Assembly (NCBI GenBank): GCA_012934845.2
Contig: WNNJ02001495.1
Location: forward strand, 62,001-126,000
Origin: Pomphorhynchus laevis
Taxonomy: Eukaryota > Acanthocephala > Palaeacanthocephala > Echinorhynchida > Pomphorhynchidae
Length of the DNA: 64,000 nt
Direction of reading: 5' to 3'
A model generated the notes under the pieces. The model did not search any database and was not told the origin of the DNA. It saw nothing but the letters and a program-made list of their open reading frames with translations. Positions 55,731 to 64,000 of the stretch are shown here, in pieces (positions within the stretch are counted from its first letter, which is position 1; every line of letters starts with the position of its first letter). The translations under genes and the position numbers were made by a program.

Positions 55731-55862
55731 GTTAACATCAGTGAAATGGTTCACACGTCAATTATAAAGAACATTAAGGAGTTGTCTTATGAACACGAAG
55801 AAGAACACGAGAATATCAATAAGGAACAACTGGAGAATATAACTATATTAATTTTAAATTCG
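55731..55862 (+). CDS. Host gene, exon B
   Basis: It follows the acceptor tgtttatttgtttttattcag (intron 55686-55730, 45 nt) and ends at the donor tcg/gtaaat at 55862/55863, phase 0. It encodes VNISEMVHTSIIKNIKELSY then EHEEEHENINKEQLENITIL, acidic and probably helical, with NIS and NIT glycosylation sites. Phase agrees with the exon starting at 59424. Confidence 0.55.
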
Positions 55863-56094
55863 GTAAATTTCAGTTGTTTTTATATTAAAAACTAAATATT
55901 AGCACAAATTAATTGAATTTTAATCGATTTAAATCCTTAATAATTTTAATTTGTAGCTATATTAGACATTTTAACAGTTTAGTAATTTATATTTTAGAAA
56001 TAAATAGTATATGATGATCTGTATTCCTCATTCGGATATATCTTTAATTAGTCAAATACAATGCATCTATCATTCAATTATATGTATCTATTGT

Positions 56095-56240
56095 ATCTAT
56101 TATATTATTCTATGTATTTGGCTCCCGCTGCTAACATGATCGAGGAATATGGGTTGAAATCTGATAGCATAGCGGTTCATGTTAATGCCCTGTAATCCTG
56201 TCAGAAATACCTGAAACTATGTATTCTTGATACGACATTA
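56095..56240 (+). repeat. Naiad-type 3' UTR-like dispersed repeat
   Basis: atttggctcccgctgctaac, gatcgaggaatatgggttgaaatctgatagcat and gttcatgtt correspond to 58690-58760 (cgaggaatagcggccgaaac, gcagttcatcc). It lies in the large intron of the host gene. Confidence 0.55.
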
Positions 56241-56299
56241 TTTTTTCTGCTAATTATCAAGTTTAATTGATTTTTCTTTTTATAATTTTACAATATACA

Positions 56300-56455
56300 A
56301 AACAACGAAATGTTATTAAAAATTAATTTAAACTATTAAGCGAAATTTACGGATGGATAAACAACATGTATGTATTAGACTAAGAAACAACAGATAAACA
56401 AATTTCATCAAAGGAAATACGTCATTAGCATGTATTTGTTTCCGCTGCTTGAACA
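56300..56455 (+). repeat. Naiad-type 3' UTR-like repeat, left of the RTE-type LINE
   Basis: aaaattaatttaaactattaagcga..acggatggataa and ttcatcaaaggaaatacgtcattagc match 25200-25345. The RTE-type LINE starts directly after it and similar sequence follows on the other side (58655-58790). Confidence 0.65.
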
Positions 56456-56464
56456 ACAACAGTT

Positions 56465-58645
56465 TCTTGACAAAAAGAACAAATAATAATATAAGATTCT
56501 TCCCGTCAACCACTGGTCAGAGTATCGTAGAGGCAGTGCACGAACCAAACTATTCCAGGCATCGCGATCCTGAGCGACAGACCAGAGTTCCATTTCAGAT
56601 AGCCCAAAGCGGTCTTTGGACAGTTTCAAGATTTGATCTCTCTACCGATACCGATGTCTACCGCGAGGTATATTTCCAGAGAGTCGGGCTTGGAAAACCC
56701 CTTTGAGGAAGGCGATCTCTAGACATCTTCAGAACGTGTCCTATCCATCTCAACTGGTTTTCTTAGATGTTGAGAAGCAGTGACTGTAATACGAATCCAT
56801 TCCGGTTGGCCGAATTTCTAACCTTATCTCTAAGGCTTAGAGACCTGCAATACCGCGAAAGAACCTCATTTCGGTAGCCTGTATCCGAGATCTTATCTTT
56901 CCATCATAACAAAACTCATGACCATAGTTTAAGATAGTAGCGAAGATTGCGCGGTAAACTGAACGCTTTGCATGAAGACTCAACTTTCGCTTCACAACGA
57001 CAGACTTGTTCAAATAACGCATTGCTGCGTTAGCTAAACAGATTCACTTATCAATTTCCCTGATGTACTGCTGTCTCTCGAGAACAATACCCCAAGATAC
57101 TTGAAGTCCTCCACATCGGAAAGAACCTTTTCCCCCATCCGGATTGACATTAACAACTGAATCCGATACGGACACATAGAGACAGTCTTGGAAGTACTAG
57201 CCAACATCCCTGCTGCTTGGCATTCCATCGTTAATCGAACTAGTAGGCATTGTAAGTCCTTAAGACAATAAGCCAACAAGACAACATTATCTGCAAAATG
57301 CAGAGATGGTATCCTGATGGAACCTAACTGAAGACCGACATCCGTAAAAGCAGCTCGTCTCGAAATTTTGTCCATGTAAACAAGGAACAAAAGTGGAGAC
57401 GAAAGACAGCCCTGACGAAATCCAACACATACTGGAAATGATTCAGACTTCTTACCTAGAGCACGAACACAACTCATACTTGGTTCATACATAGAAGCCA
57501 CAACTACCCGAAGATAGTGTGGTTATCCAAACTCCCTTAGTACATCCCACAACCTCTCTCTCGCGGAACTCGGTCGAACACCTTCTTCAAATCTACAAAA
57601 CACATGTAGACCGGTTGAGCGAAATCCCAAGATAGTTCAAGGATAGTTGGAATAGTAAAGAGCTAATCCGTAGTTCCACGACCTGGACGAAAGCCGCATT
57701 GTTCCTCTTGTAACTGCCACTCAGCTATATGCCGTATCTTTAACTTAAGAATCCTAGCAAATAGCTTACCAGTTTGGCTTAGAAGAGTGATGCCCCGATA
57801 ATTTCAACACACTCTTCAGTCACCTTTCTCAAAGATCGGTACCACCATCCAGTTCGCCACTCACTTGAAACCTTGCCCTACTTTAATGCAATGTTGAAGA
57901 TCCGTGTTAGTCACTTCATGCTAATAACGTCGAGAGCCCTTAAAGCTTCAGGTCGAATCTCGTCTACTCCAGAAAACTTGCCATTCCGAAGTTTTTTATC
58001 AACAGCAATGACTTCTTCTAAAGATATGAGCTCTCCCGTTGGTTCTAAATGCTCTACTTCTACAAGAGAAGGCATATCCACCGGATTAAGGAGACTTCTA
58101 AAATGCTCTTTCCAACAACCAAGAATTTCTTCAATGTCACTCAGCATAGATCCTCTCTTGTCATTGACAGTTTGAAGAGTTTTCTGCTTTCCAACACAAA
58201 GATTCTTGATGGTCCTCTAGAACATCTTCGAAGCTGACCTATAATCAAGTTTTAGGTGTTCTGCAAACTTCTCAAAATCCGTCTTCTTTGCTTCGGTAAC
58301 TGCGAGAGCTGAAGCTCTCTTTGCCATTCGCTAATTGTCTACAGCTTCTACTGATTTATCTGACAAAGTTGCCTTCTAGCAAGTTTCTTCTGTTAGACAA
58401 AATCTCTAACTGTTGATGTCCACAAACAGTTTGAGTATTTCCTCCGCGACATGTACCTAAGGCCTTCGAGTTACAACTTTTTACAGTTGCTTTGGAAAGT
58501 GAGGATCTGAGCATCTTCAATTTCTGATCAATGTTCTTCACCTAATCTGGCAACCGAGAGAAGTCCTCCGGATGTAGACAGAAAAAAACGTTATTTGACA
58601 GAAACATCTTCCAAATGCTCCCATGCTTTGTGTTTGAATAAAATT
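56465..58645 (-). mobile_element. 5'-truncated RTE-like LINE
   Basis: From high to low: linker (58541-58356), SDIEEILGCWKEHFRSLLNP (58147-57911; matches the EIL-x-RWKEHF-x-x-LLN signature), RT palm (57501-57034: FPVCVGFRQGCLSSPLLFLV, LHFADNVVLLAYCLKDLQCL where FADN replaces FADD, and VEDFKYLGVLF), thumb (57022-56837: AKRSVYRAIFATILNYGHEF, TEMRFFRGIAGL) and C-terminus near 56560-56500 (DRDAWNSLVRALPLR). The motif set is that of RTE/Craft-type fish and invertebrate LINEs. The endonuclease is missing and there are frameshifts. It lies antisense in the intron of the 55.5-59.6 kb host gene. Confidence 0.82.
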
Positions 58646-58654
58646 CACTAGATA

Positions 58655-58990
58655 ATCAAATTTCATCAACTGAAATACGTCATTAGCTAGTATTTATCCT
58701 GCTCCTATGCTAGGTCGAGGAATAGCGGCCGAAACCCGATAACAAGGCAGTTCATCCTAATAATATCGTAGCCTTATTCTGATACATCGTAAGTTATTTA
58801 TTAGTTAAATAATAACAATTAATTATTTTGAATTCTACTTTTAAAAATAATTTTTAATAAATTTTAAAAAATAAATTAAAATTAATTTAATTCTTCTGTT
58901 ATTTATGAGTCAATTCATAAAAATTGATTTTTATTTTAAATTACAATTTTTAACTTGATATAAATTATATAAATTATCTTTCCGCTAATT
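58655..58990 (+). repeat. Naiad-type 3' UTR-like repeat, right of the RTE-type LINE
   Basis: gataatcaaatttcatcaac and gaaatacgtcattagct begin a unit also seen at 25297 and 56400. It continues with cgaggaatagcggccgaaac, attctgatacatcgt and, at 58905-58950, agtcaattcataaaaattga, as in 29530-29590 and 29690-29730 (complement). Confidence 0.65.
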
Positions 58991-59044
58991 TTCAAGTAAG
59001 TTTGATGATTTTTTTCTATTTCTTATAATGGAAAAGTATAAATC

Positions 59045-59195
59045 AACAAAATATTATTTAAAATAAATTTAAACTAGTAAGCGGATTTTTTATCAGGCGC
59101 TGAATCCTGATAGCATTACAGTTTATCCTGATGATCTCTAATTATTATTCTGATACATCGTCTATTATTAGTCAATTCATAATGGACTAATAATT
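59045..59195 (+). repeat. Naiad-type 3' UTR-like repeat, short copy
   Basis: atttaaactagtaagcggat, ctgatagcattacagtttatcctgat and attctgatacatcgtctatt match the other copies, with a deletion of the aggaaatacgtc block. Confidence 0.6.
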
Positions 59196-59423
59196 AAGTC
59201 TTCTTTCCTATTGATTGCTGATTCTTTGAATTAAATATGCCCATTTTGCAGGAAACTTTGTAAAGCATTCCCCTATTGACAACTTTGAAATTTGCCAGGT
59301 AGCATATAACCCATTTTATTGATTATGAACACAATGATTTAATTTTTACTTTAATGTATATCCGCTAAATGTAATTATTGTATTTTTGCATACTTCTGAT
59401 TATTGTTTGTGCATATTGTTCAG

Positions 59424-59633
59424 CTTGAAGACTTCGGATTTTTTAATAATGTAGTTGATTATACCGAGCTACCTTCATTGGAGTGTTTAACGCCAGCAGA
59501 TTATCCTTACAGAATGTGGAAGACCATCGCTATTTTAACAATAATTCTCTTTATATTAACCGTTATTTTAACGATGGCTTACTGTCATATAATCCTGAAC
59601 AAGCGAACTGTATTTTCTTTACTTGTTAAATAA
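59424..59633 (+). CDS. Host gene, last exon with C-terminal membrane segment
   Basis: The acceptor tgtgcatattgttcag is followed by a phase-0 exon reading LEDFGFFNNVVDYTELPSLE then CLTPADYPYRM, a strong membrane segment (WKTIAILTIILFILTVILTM, then AYCHIIL) and a short basic tail NKRTVFSLLVK before TAA at 59631-59633. This looks like a type I single-pass membrane protein. No family was recognised. The 3.56-kb intron before it holds an antisense RTE-type LINE and Naiad-type 3' UTR repeats. Confidence 0.6.
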   Translation, partial: LEDFGFFNNVVDYTELPSLECLTPADYPYRMWKTIAILTIILFILTVILTMAYCHIILNKRTVFSLLVK

Positions 59634-59639
59634 CAATGA

Positions 59640-61450
59640 TGCTATTTGAAATGTTTAAAACATTTGAATTAAAAGTTGCTTAAAGTTAAGTTTGCTAAAA
59701 ATAAAACACCAATTGCATCACCTTTCAAAAATAACAAACCTCAAGAAAGACATTCCCCACTTCAACCTCTGTATGTCGATGGTAAAATCCAAAACGGAAC
59801 AACTCTATCTAGTGCACAATACCCTAATGGATTTTTTATACACAAATAATGATACCAAATACGACGATCTTCATTCTTAAATAATTTAAAATAATCTGCA
59901 TTTATTTAAAACATCTGATGTCTTAAATGTCAAAAGAAAATATAAAACACTCGGTACTCAGTACTAGTTAATAGCACCACTCGGTACCCTAGTACCAAAT
60001 TAGCTTTTACAAAAATAACAAACCTCAAGAAAGACATTGAAATAATTCGATGTAGTGATTCAATAATTTGGTAATTATTATAATTTAATAATAATTATTA
60101 AATGGATTTTAATTTAATTGTGTGTTGCAGAATTATATTTTATTAATTTAAGTTATAGTTAATATGAAACGTAATCTTACTCACCGGTTAATCCGTAAAT
60201 AAAGATCAATTTGTAGTTCAGATTAGAAAGTTGTGCTTTCGGGTCAAATCACACTTCGTTTCAGATTACTAAGATATTAATTATTTAAGATAAGGTCAGA
60301 GTCTTCTACTTTCTCGAATGAGCACGCAAAGTGTACAACTATTAAAATCGTCGACTAAAATAAATTTATTAATCTCAACTCTTAAAGGTTTGTTTGCAAA
60401 TATCTACATTACTTTTTCGCTTCTCTTATTATTATGTGAAAACGAGAGGAAGCTGAAATTTTATTTTGCACCACTATTTTGCAGTAAAATTTTATAAGTT
60501 CGAAATAAATCGGATTTTCTTTTATTTAAAAGCACTGTTAAATTGTTACATTTTCAAGATTATAACAGGCAATATCTTCAAAATTAAACTTCTTGGTTCC
60601 ATAGCCATTAGTCGAACTAATGGGTACATTAATAATAATGTAATTATTCATTTATGCTAGATGAAAACGTTTACTACCAGGAAATTATCTGTTCTTTTTA
60701 AATGATACAAATCTAATATTCACAGGTTATGTTTCGATAGTAACGATTTTACACTAAAATTCGTTTGACTGCATTTGATTGCTCTATTAAAATTCAGCGG
60801 AATTAAAATATGGCCCATTATATCATCATAAAATAATCGTATTAGTTGACTTGATTTTCTTATGTAAAATAAAAGTAGATTTCAGAAGTAACATGCAAGT
60901 TTGAACGTTTTATTTTACTACGTTTAAAAAAACATTTGACTTCTATTTTAAAATATTAAAAATCTTTTGGTCATTAATGGTCGTTTGACTAAAATTGACC
61001 AGAACATAATTGAAAGTTCTGATTTTATCAAAATAGAAATCAAATATTATTTGTGTATATTTTTAAAATATGGGAGATAGCCTGTTTAAAATATTTAAAT
61101 TTTTAAAATCTTCAAAATTTCAAATATTCTACCTCTCAGCGGTCAAATTCGAAATTTATTTTACGTGAAACTATTTATTCGTGGCTTTTAACTGATTCCG
61201 CATGTAAACCTCTTGTATAAGAAAACGTTTGAAGATAAATCACCGTTCTGGTCAAACGGTCATCACGACCCTTCTGAGGTTAACTATAAAAACAAAATTT
61301 TACACACTATGTACATCGTTTGAAAATAAAGAATACAACCGGTTACCAAAACGACTAATTTAGGTCGTGACGATTTAGACATTATCATTTATTTTACATA
61401 ATTTTTCTTAATATTAAGTTTTATCTAATTAAATAATTAATTTATTTATT
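59640..61450. other. Downstream flank of the host gene; no recognised gene
   Basis: AT-rich. aaaataacaaacctcaagaaagacatt occurs at 59727-59752 and again at 60010-60040, a short direct duplication. Otherwise nothing was recognised. Confidence 0.45.
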
Positions 61451-61456
61451 TAATTA

Positions 61457-61960
61457 GTTGATATGCAATGAGAGGTAGGGTGGTGGTAAACGATTTAAAT
61501 ATTCGTCTTTGGCTATTCGGATTGGGGAATTAATCTAACGATAATTTATGTCGTTAAAATCGTCCAGTATCATGTGCCACTACCGAATAGTCAATTGAAA
61601 GAATTAACAAATTTCACAAATTAAAAATATAGGTTGTCGTTTGATGTTGGAAGTGCTTTGCGCGGCCCTTTTGTAATATGTAATTAGTATTAATATGCAA
61701 TTCTTCAGAAAATGTTTGACTTTAAGGAATACACGGGTAGGCACAACTCTACAAAAGCCTTTTTCAATTACACTCAAGACTCGCACGAAATCAAGCTATT
61801 CCAACAGTAAAGGACAACGTATATTTTCGATTTATATAATTATAATTATACGATTTTAACGACATAAATTGTCGCTAGATTAATTCCACAATCCGAATAG
61901 CCAAAGATGAATACTTTAATCGTATACCACTGGCCCTACATCTCATTTCATATTAACTAA
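61457..61960. mobile_element. Fold-back element with about 110-bp inverted arms
   Basis: 61457-61565 (gatatgcaatgagaggtagg .. ctttggctattcggattg .. acgacataaatt complement) and 61852-61960 are inverted copies; both contain the pair tggctattcggatt/aatccgaatagcca. The central 285 bp encodes nothing recognisable. It looks like a non-autonomous, MITE-like or fold-back element; no transposase is present. Confidence 0.78.
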
Positions 61961-61964
61961 TTAT

Positions 61965-62000
61965 GTCGCTGACGTGTTACCGCTTCATCATAATATAAAA
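61965..62000 (-). mobile_element. Penelope-like 3' tail motif, orphan
   Basis: The complement of tgacgtgttaccgcttcatca reads tgatgaagcggtaacacgtca, the same motif as gacgaag..gtaacgcg at 3371 and 49494, although the following tail is not preserved. Confidence 0.4.
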
Positions 62001-62009
62001 TATTTTTGT

Positions 62010-62635
62010 GTATAATATTTTATATATTTTATAAAAAATGAGTATATAGGATTTCCAAATTACACTTGTCTTTAAGTAAGCGTTATGATTTAGTAGCTGT
62101 ATAAGAGTTATAACTTATTCTTTTGGTTGTAAGATCATTTATCTCGACTCTGTACAATGGCAAAGCCGACCACACATATCTTCTGACGGAATGTGTTAAC
62201 TAAATTATTACTGGCACTTGTGGATGCGTGTGGCAAAGTGCCATAATACTCTGCATCATGATCACGCTTCTCAAAGTTCCTTAAGGGCACAATACATGTT
62301 TACCGTTGTTGATTACGGATGAGGTGTAACGATTAGTCACACGACGAACCTTTAAAGGTAACGGAACTTCTTTTTTTCTACTGAACTTGGTTGTTAACAG
62401 TTTAGAACCCATAGAGGAATATTTAGTGTATATATAGAAAGAAGTAAGGAAGGTAGATGGAGGTATCAATTACAACAATTTTGCTACAATCAGCTAAATT
62501 TGCCGTAATTGAGGTATATTTATTAGGAAGGATTACACAGCAAACATATTTTTAGATACTTTAAAATTGATAGAAACCTTTTCTTTGTATACTTCATCAA
62601 GATAGCTTTGATAAAGCTGTTAACTCTTATATATA
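62010..62635. other. 3' flank of the 62.6-kb gene; no recognised gene
   Basis: A minus-strand open frame at 62469-62281 (SSMGSKLLTTKFSRKKEVPL) was not recognised. A partial inverted motif is present near 62220-62260. Confidence 0.35.
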
Positions 62636-62638
62636 TTA

Positions 62639-63337
62639 TTAGAAAATATTTATTAAGCTGAATACACCTGTAAAAATGAATGCCAAAATCCTGATCGATA
62701 TGATATTAAAATATGCTTGAATTTTATCTTTAATGGAGATGAGAAATGAACTAAGAATTATCAAAAATAAAATAGCGAAGAACATATTTAAATCAGTCGC
62801 TGCATGAGTTTCGGAATCGTCAATTTGGTGCTTTTTTTCAAACAACGCATGTGCACATTGTGCCTCTTTACTTTGCCGACACTTTTCGTCGGAGGGTCGT
62901 TCTCTGAACAATCTTCCAGCATTTAATTCTAACGATATAGGACAATCTATAGTGGTTAATCGGTAATCATTTTTTTGTGGATAATCAAATTGTTGCTGAT
63001 GCTTATTTACCTTACTTTCTGATAAAGTCACAATATGAGTCGTGTTTTGATTATTAAGACTATTATATTGTGGGCTATCGTTGGATTGATGTGAAATCAT
63101 TAGTTCTTGTAATACTTCAATAGTTGGGATATGAAGCTTAACCGTTTCCCGCTTTCTTAGAATTGATTTCTTTACCGTTTCAATTGGAGGATTTACTTGA
63201 TGGTGTATCTTCGCCATCTTCATAGAGTGTTTATTGCCGGCTTTCGCTTTACTCCCACAACATACCGATAAACACGGCTCACTGTCTTTTATACTGTTGT
63301 GACATGCTGAAGAACACATCTTGTTGCCCATAGCCAT
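62639..63337 (-). CDS. Unidentified host membrane protein, single exon (232 aa)
   Basis: Intact frame with no recognised family. The N-terminus is Cys-rich (MCSSAC, then CLSVCC at 22-27). If translation starts at the second methionine (residue 3) the protein begins MGNKMCSS, which fits an N-myristoylation site followed by a palmitoylatable Cys; the upstream Met only two codons away leaves this open. Residues 30-180 are hydrophilic, rich in Lys, Gln and His, and probably disordered. Two hydrophobic segments at about 184-202 (MFFAILFLIILSSFLISI) and 209-232 end the protein at the C-terminus, suggesting a tail-anchored or hairpin-anchored protein with a cytosolic N-terminus. Composition differs from the retroelement frames, which supports a host gene. 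It could also be one exon of a longer gene. Confidence 0.55.
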   Translation of the reverse strand: MAMGNKMCSSACHNSIKDSEPCLSVCCGSKAKAGNKHSMKMAKIHHQVNPPIETVKKSILRKRETVKLHIPTIEVLQELMISHQSNDSPQYNSLNNQNTTHIVTLSESKVNKHQQQFDYPQKNDYRLTTIDCPISLELNAGRLFRERPSDEKCRQSKEAQCAHALFEKKHQIDDSETHAATDLNMFFAILFLIILSSFLISIKDKIQAYFNIISIRILAFIFTGVFSLINIF

Positions 63338-63339
63338 TA

Positions 63340-64000
63340 TATCCGATTAGTTTGCTTATTCTAAAGCAAAAGTACGCGGAAATGCTTAAGCAACCATGGT
63401 TACCTGTATTTTTCCTTTTTGTCTATTTATATGTTGGATAATGTCAGGATGTTAGTTTAAATCGTCTCTTTTACAAAATTTAAAATTGATAAAATTGCTA
63501 AACTTTACGTAAAAATCATTTTTGAACCTATGTGTACTTCAAATTTTTGGTCACGTCGAAAAAAGCTTCTGTCTGAATTAGGAAATACTTTAGTTTTAGT
63601 CATGTTTTTCAAAGTATTTTGTCTGTTTACGTATAAAACTACTATAGGTAAAATCATTTCTGTAAATATAAAAATTTAAAAATATCAAATTAAAAAAATT
63701 ATATGTCAAATCATGCAGTGTATGAATTTCGATATGTATTCAAGAGTTATGTGAATACATACGGACGTTATTATTATTCTTACAAGGCTTAGTCATAAGG
63801 CTATTTTATCTGATCACAGTTTGAAAAAAAATAAAATGAAACCAAAAAGCGAAACAAATAAAAAGAAATCAGCAAGCAAAAAACAAATCACTGCACATAT
63901 GTTCATCAATCTTTCTAGACTTCTTGATGATCAATGTCTTTAATAATTTTTTGAACAAATGCAGACTCCGAGTGGATGTAATGCCCTCAGACAGAAAATT
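63340..64000. other. Upstream flank of the 62.6-kb gene; no recognised gene
   Basis: AT-rich; would include the promoter of the minus-strand gene. No element was assigned. Confidence 0.4.

Noticed and set aside
1-64000. LTR retrotransposon, retrovirus or Polinton copies
   Set aside because: No gag, protease, integrase, capsid or envelope-like reading and no LTR pair was recognised; the pLTR-like repeats at 50.5-53.5 kb belong to a Penelope-like element.

Overview
The window is AT-rich, intron-bearing animal DNA dominated by decayed retrotransposons, with few host genes. Penelope-like elements, CR1/L2-type and RTE-type LINEs, an R2-like element with a restriction-type nuclease, a single-exon rhodopsin-type receptor and a candidate 45-nt mini-intron suggest an invertebrate. 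Flatworm or cnidarian are plausible, but the sequence alone does not settle the phylum. No LTR retrovirus, Polinton, CRISPR array or bacterial-type operon was seen.

Layout. 0-5 kb: a Penelope-type GIY-YIG nuclease relic, AT-rich fold-back sequence, a Penelope 3' tail and LINE scraps. 4.9-9.2 kb (minus): a broken CR1-like LINE with internal tandem repeats. 9.2-11.3 kb: a FLYWCH-like relic, a LINE 3' end and the C-terminal nuclease of an R2-like element. 11.3-20.5 kb: three L2-like LINE copies (minus), one keeping a 959-codon open frame. That copy sits inside another LINE, and 240-bp inverted repeats bracket both. 20.6-22.2 kb: an intronless ubiquilin retrocopy. 22.7-23.4 kb: a second R2-like nuclease relic. 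24.6-32.3 kb: three pieces of a Naiad-type Penelope-like element (GIY-YIG at the N-terminus) around a single-exon GPCR gene. 32.3-37.6 kb: L2-like and another LINE. 38.3-41.2 kb (minus): an intact 968-codon reverse transcriptase with a Cys-rich N-terminus and C-terminal nuclease. 42-47.3 kb: AT-rich tandem repeats and LINE remnants. 48.3-53.5 kb: two canonical Penelope-like elements; the second is flanked by about 465-bp tandem units that each carry a hammerhead ribozyme. 55.5-59.6 kb: a host membrane-protein gene (plus) whose intron holds an RTE-type LINE. 61.5-62.0 kb: a fold-back element. 62.6-63.3 kb: an unidentified host membrane protein (minus).

The host genes do not form a pathway. The main biology is retroelement: at least five reverse-transcriptase lineages share the window and several are nested. 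The best candidates for closer study are the intact R2-like element at 38.3 kb with two diverged relatives, the ribozyme-bearing Penelope tandem at 50.5-53.5 kb, and the Naiad-type copies with their dispersed 3' tails.
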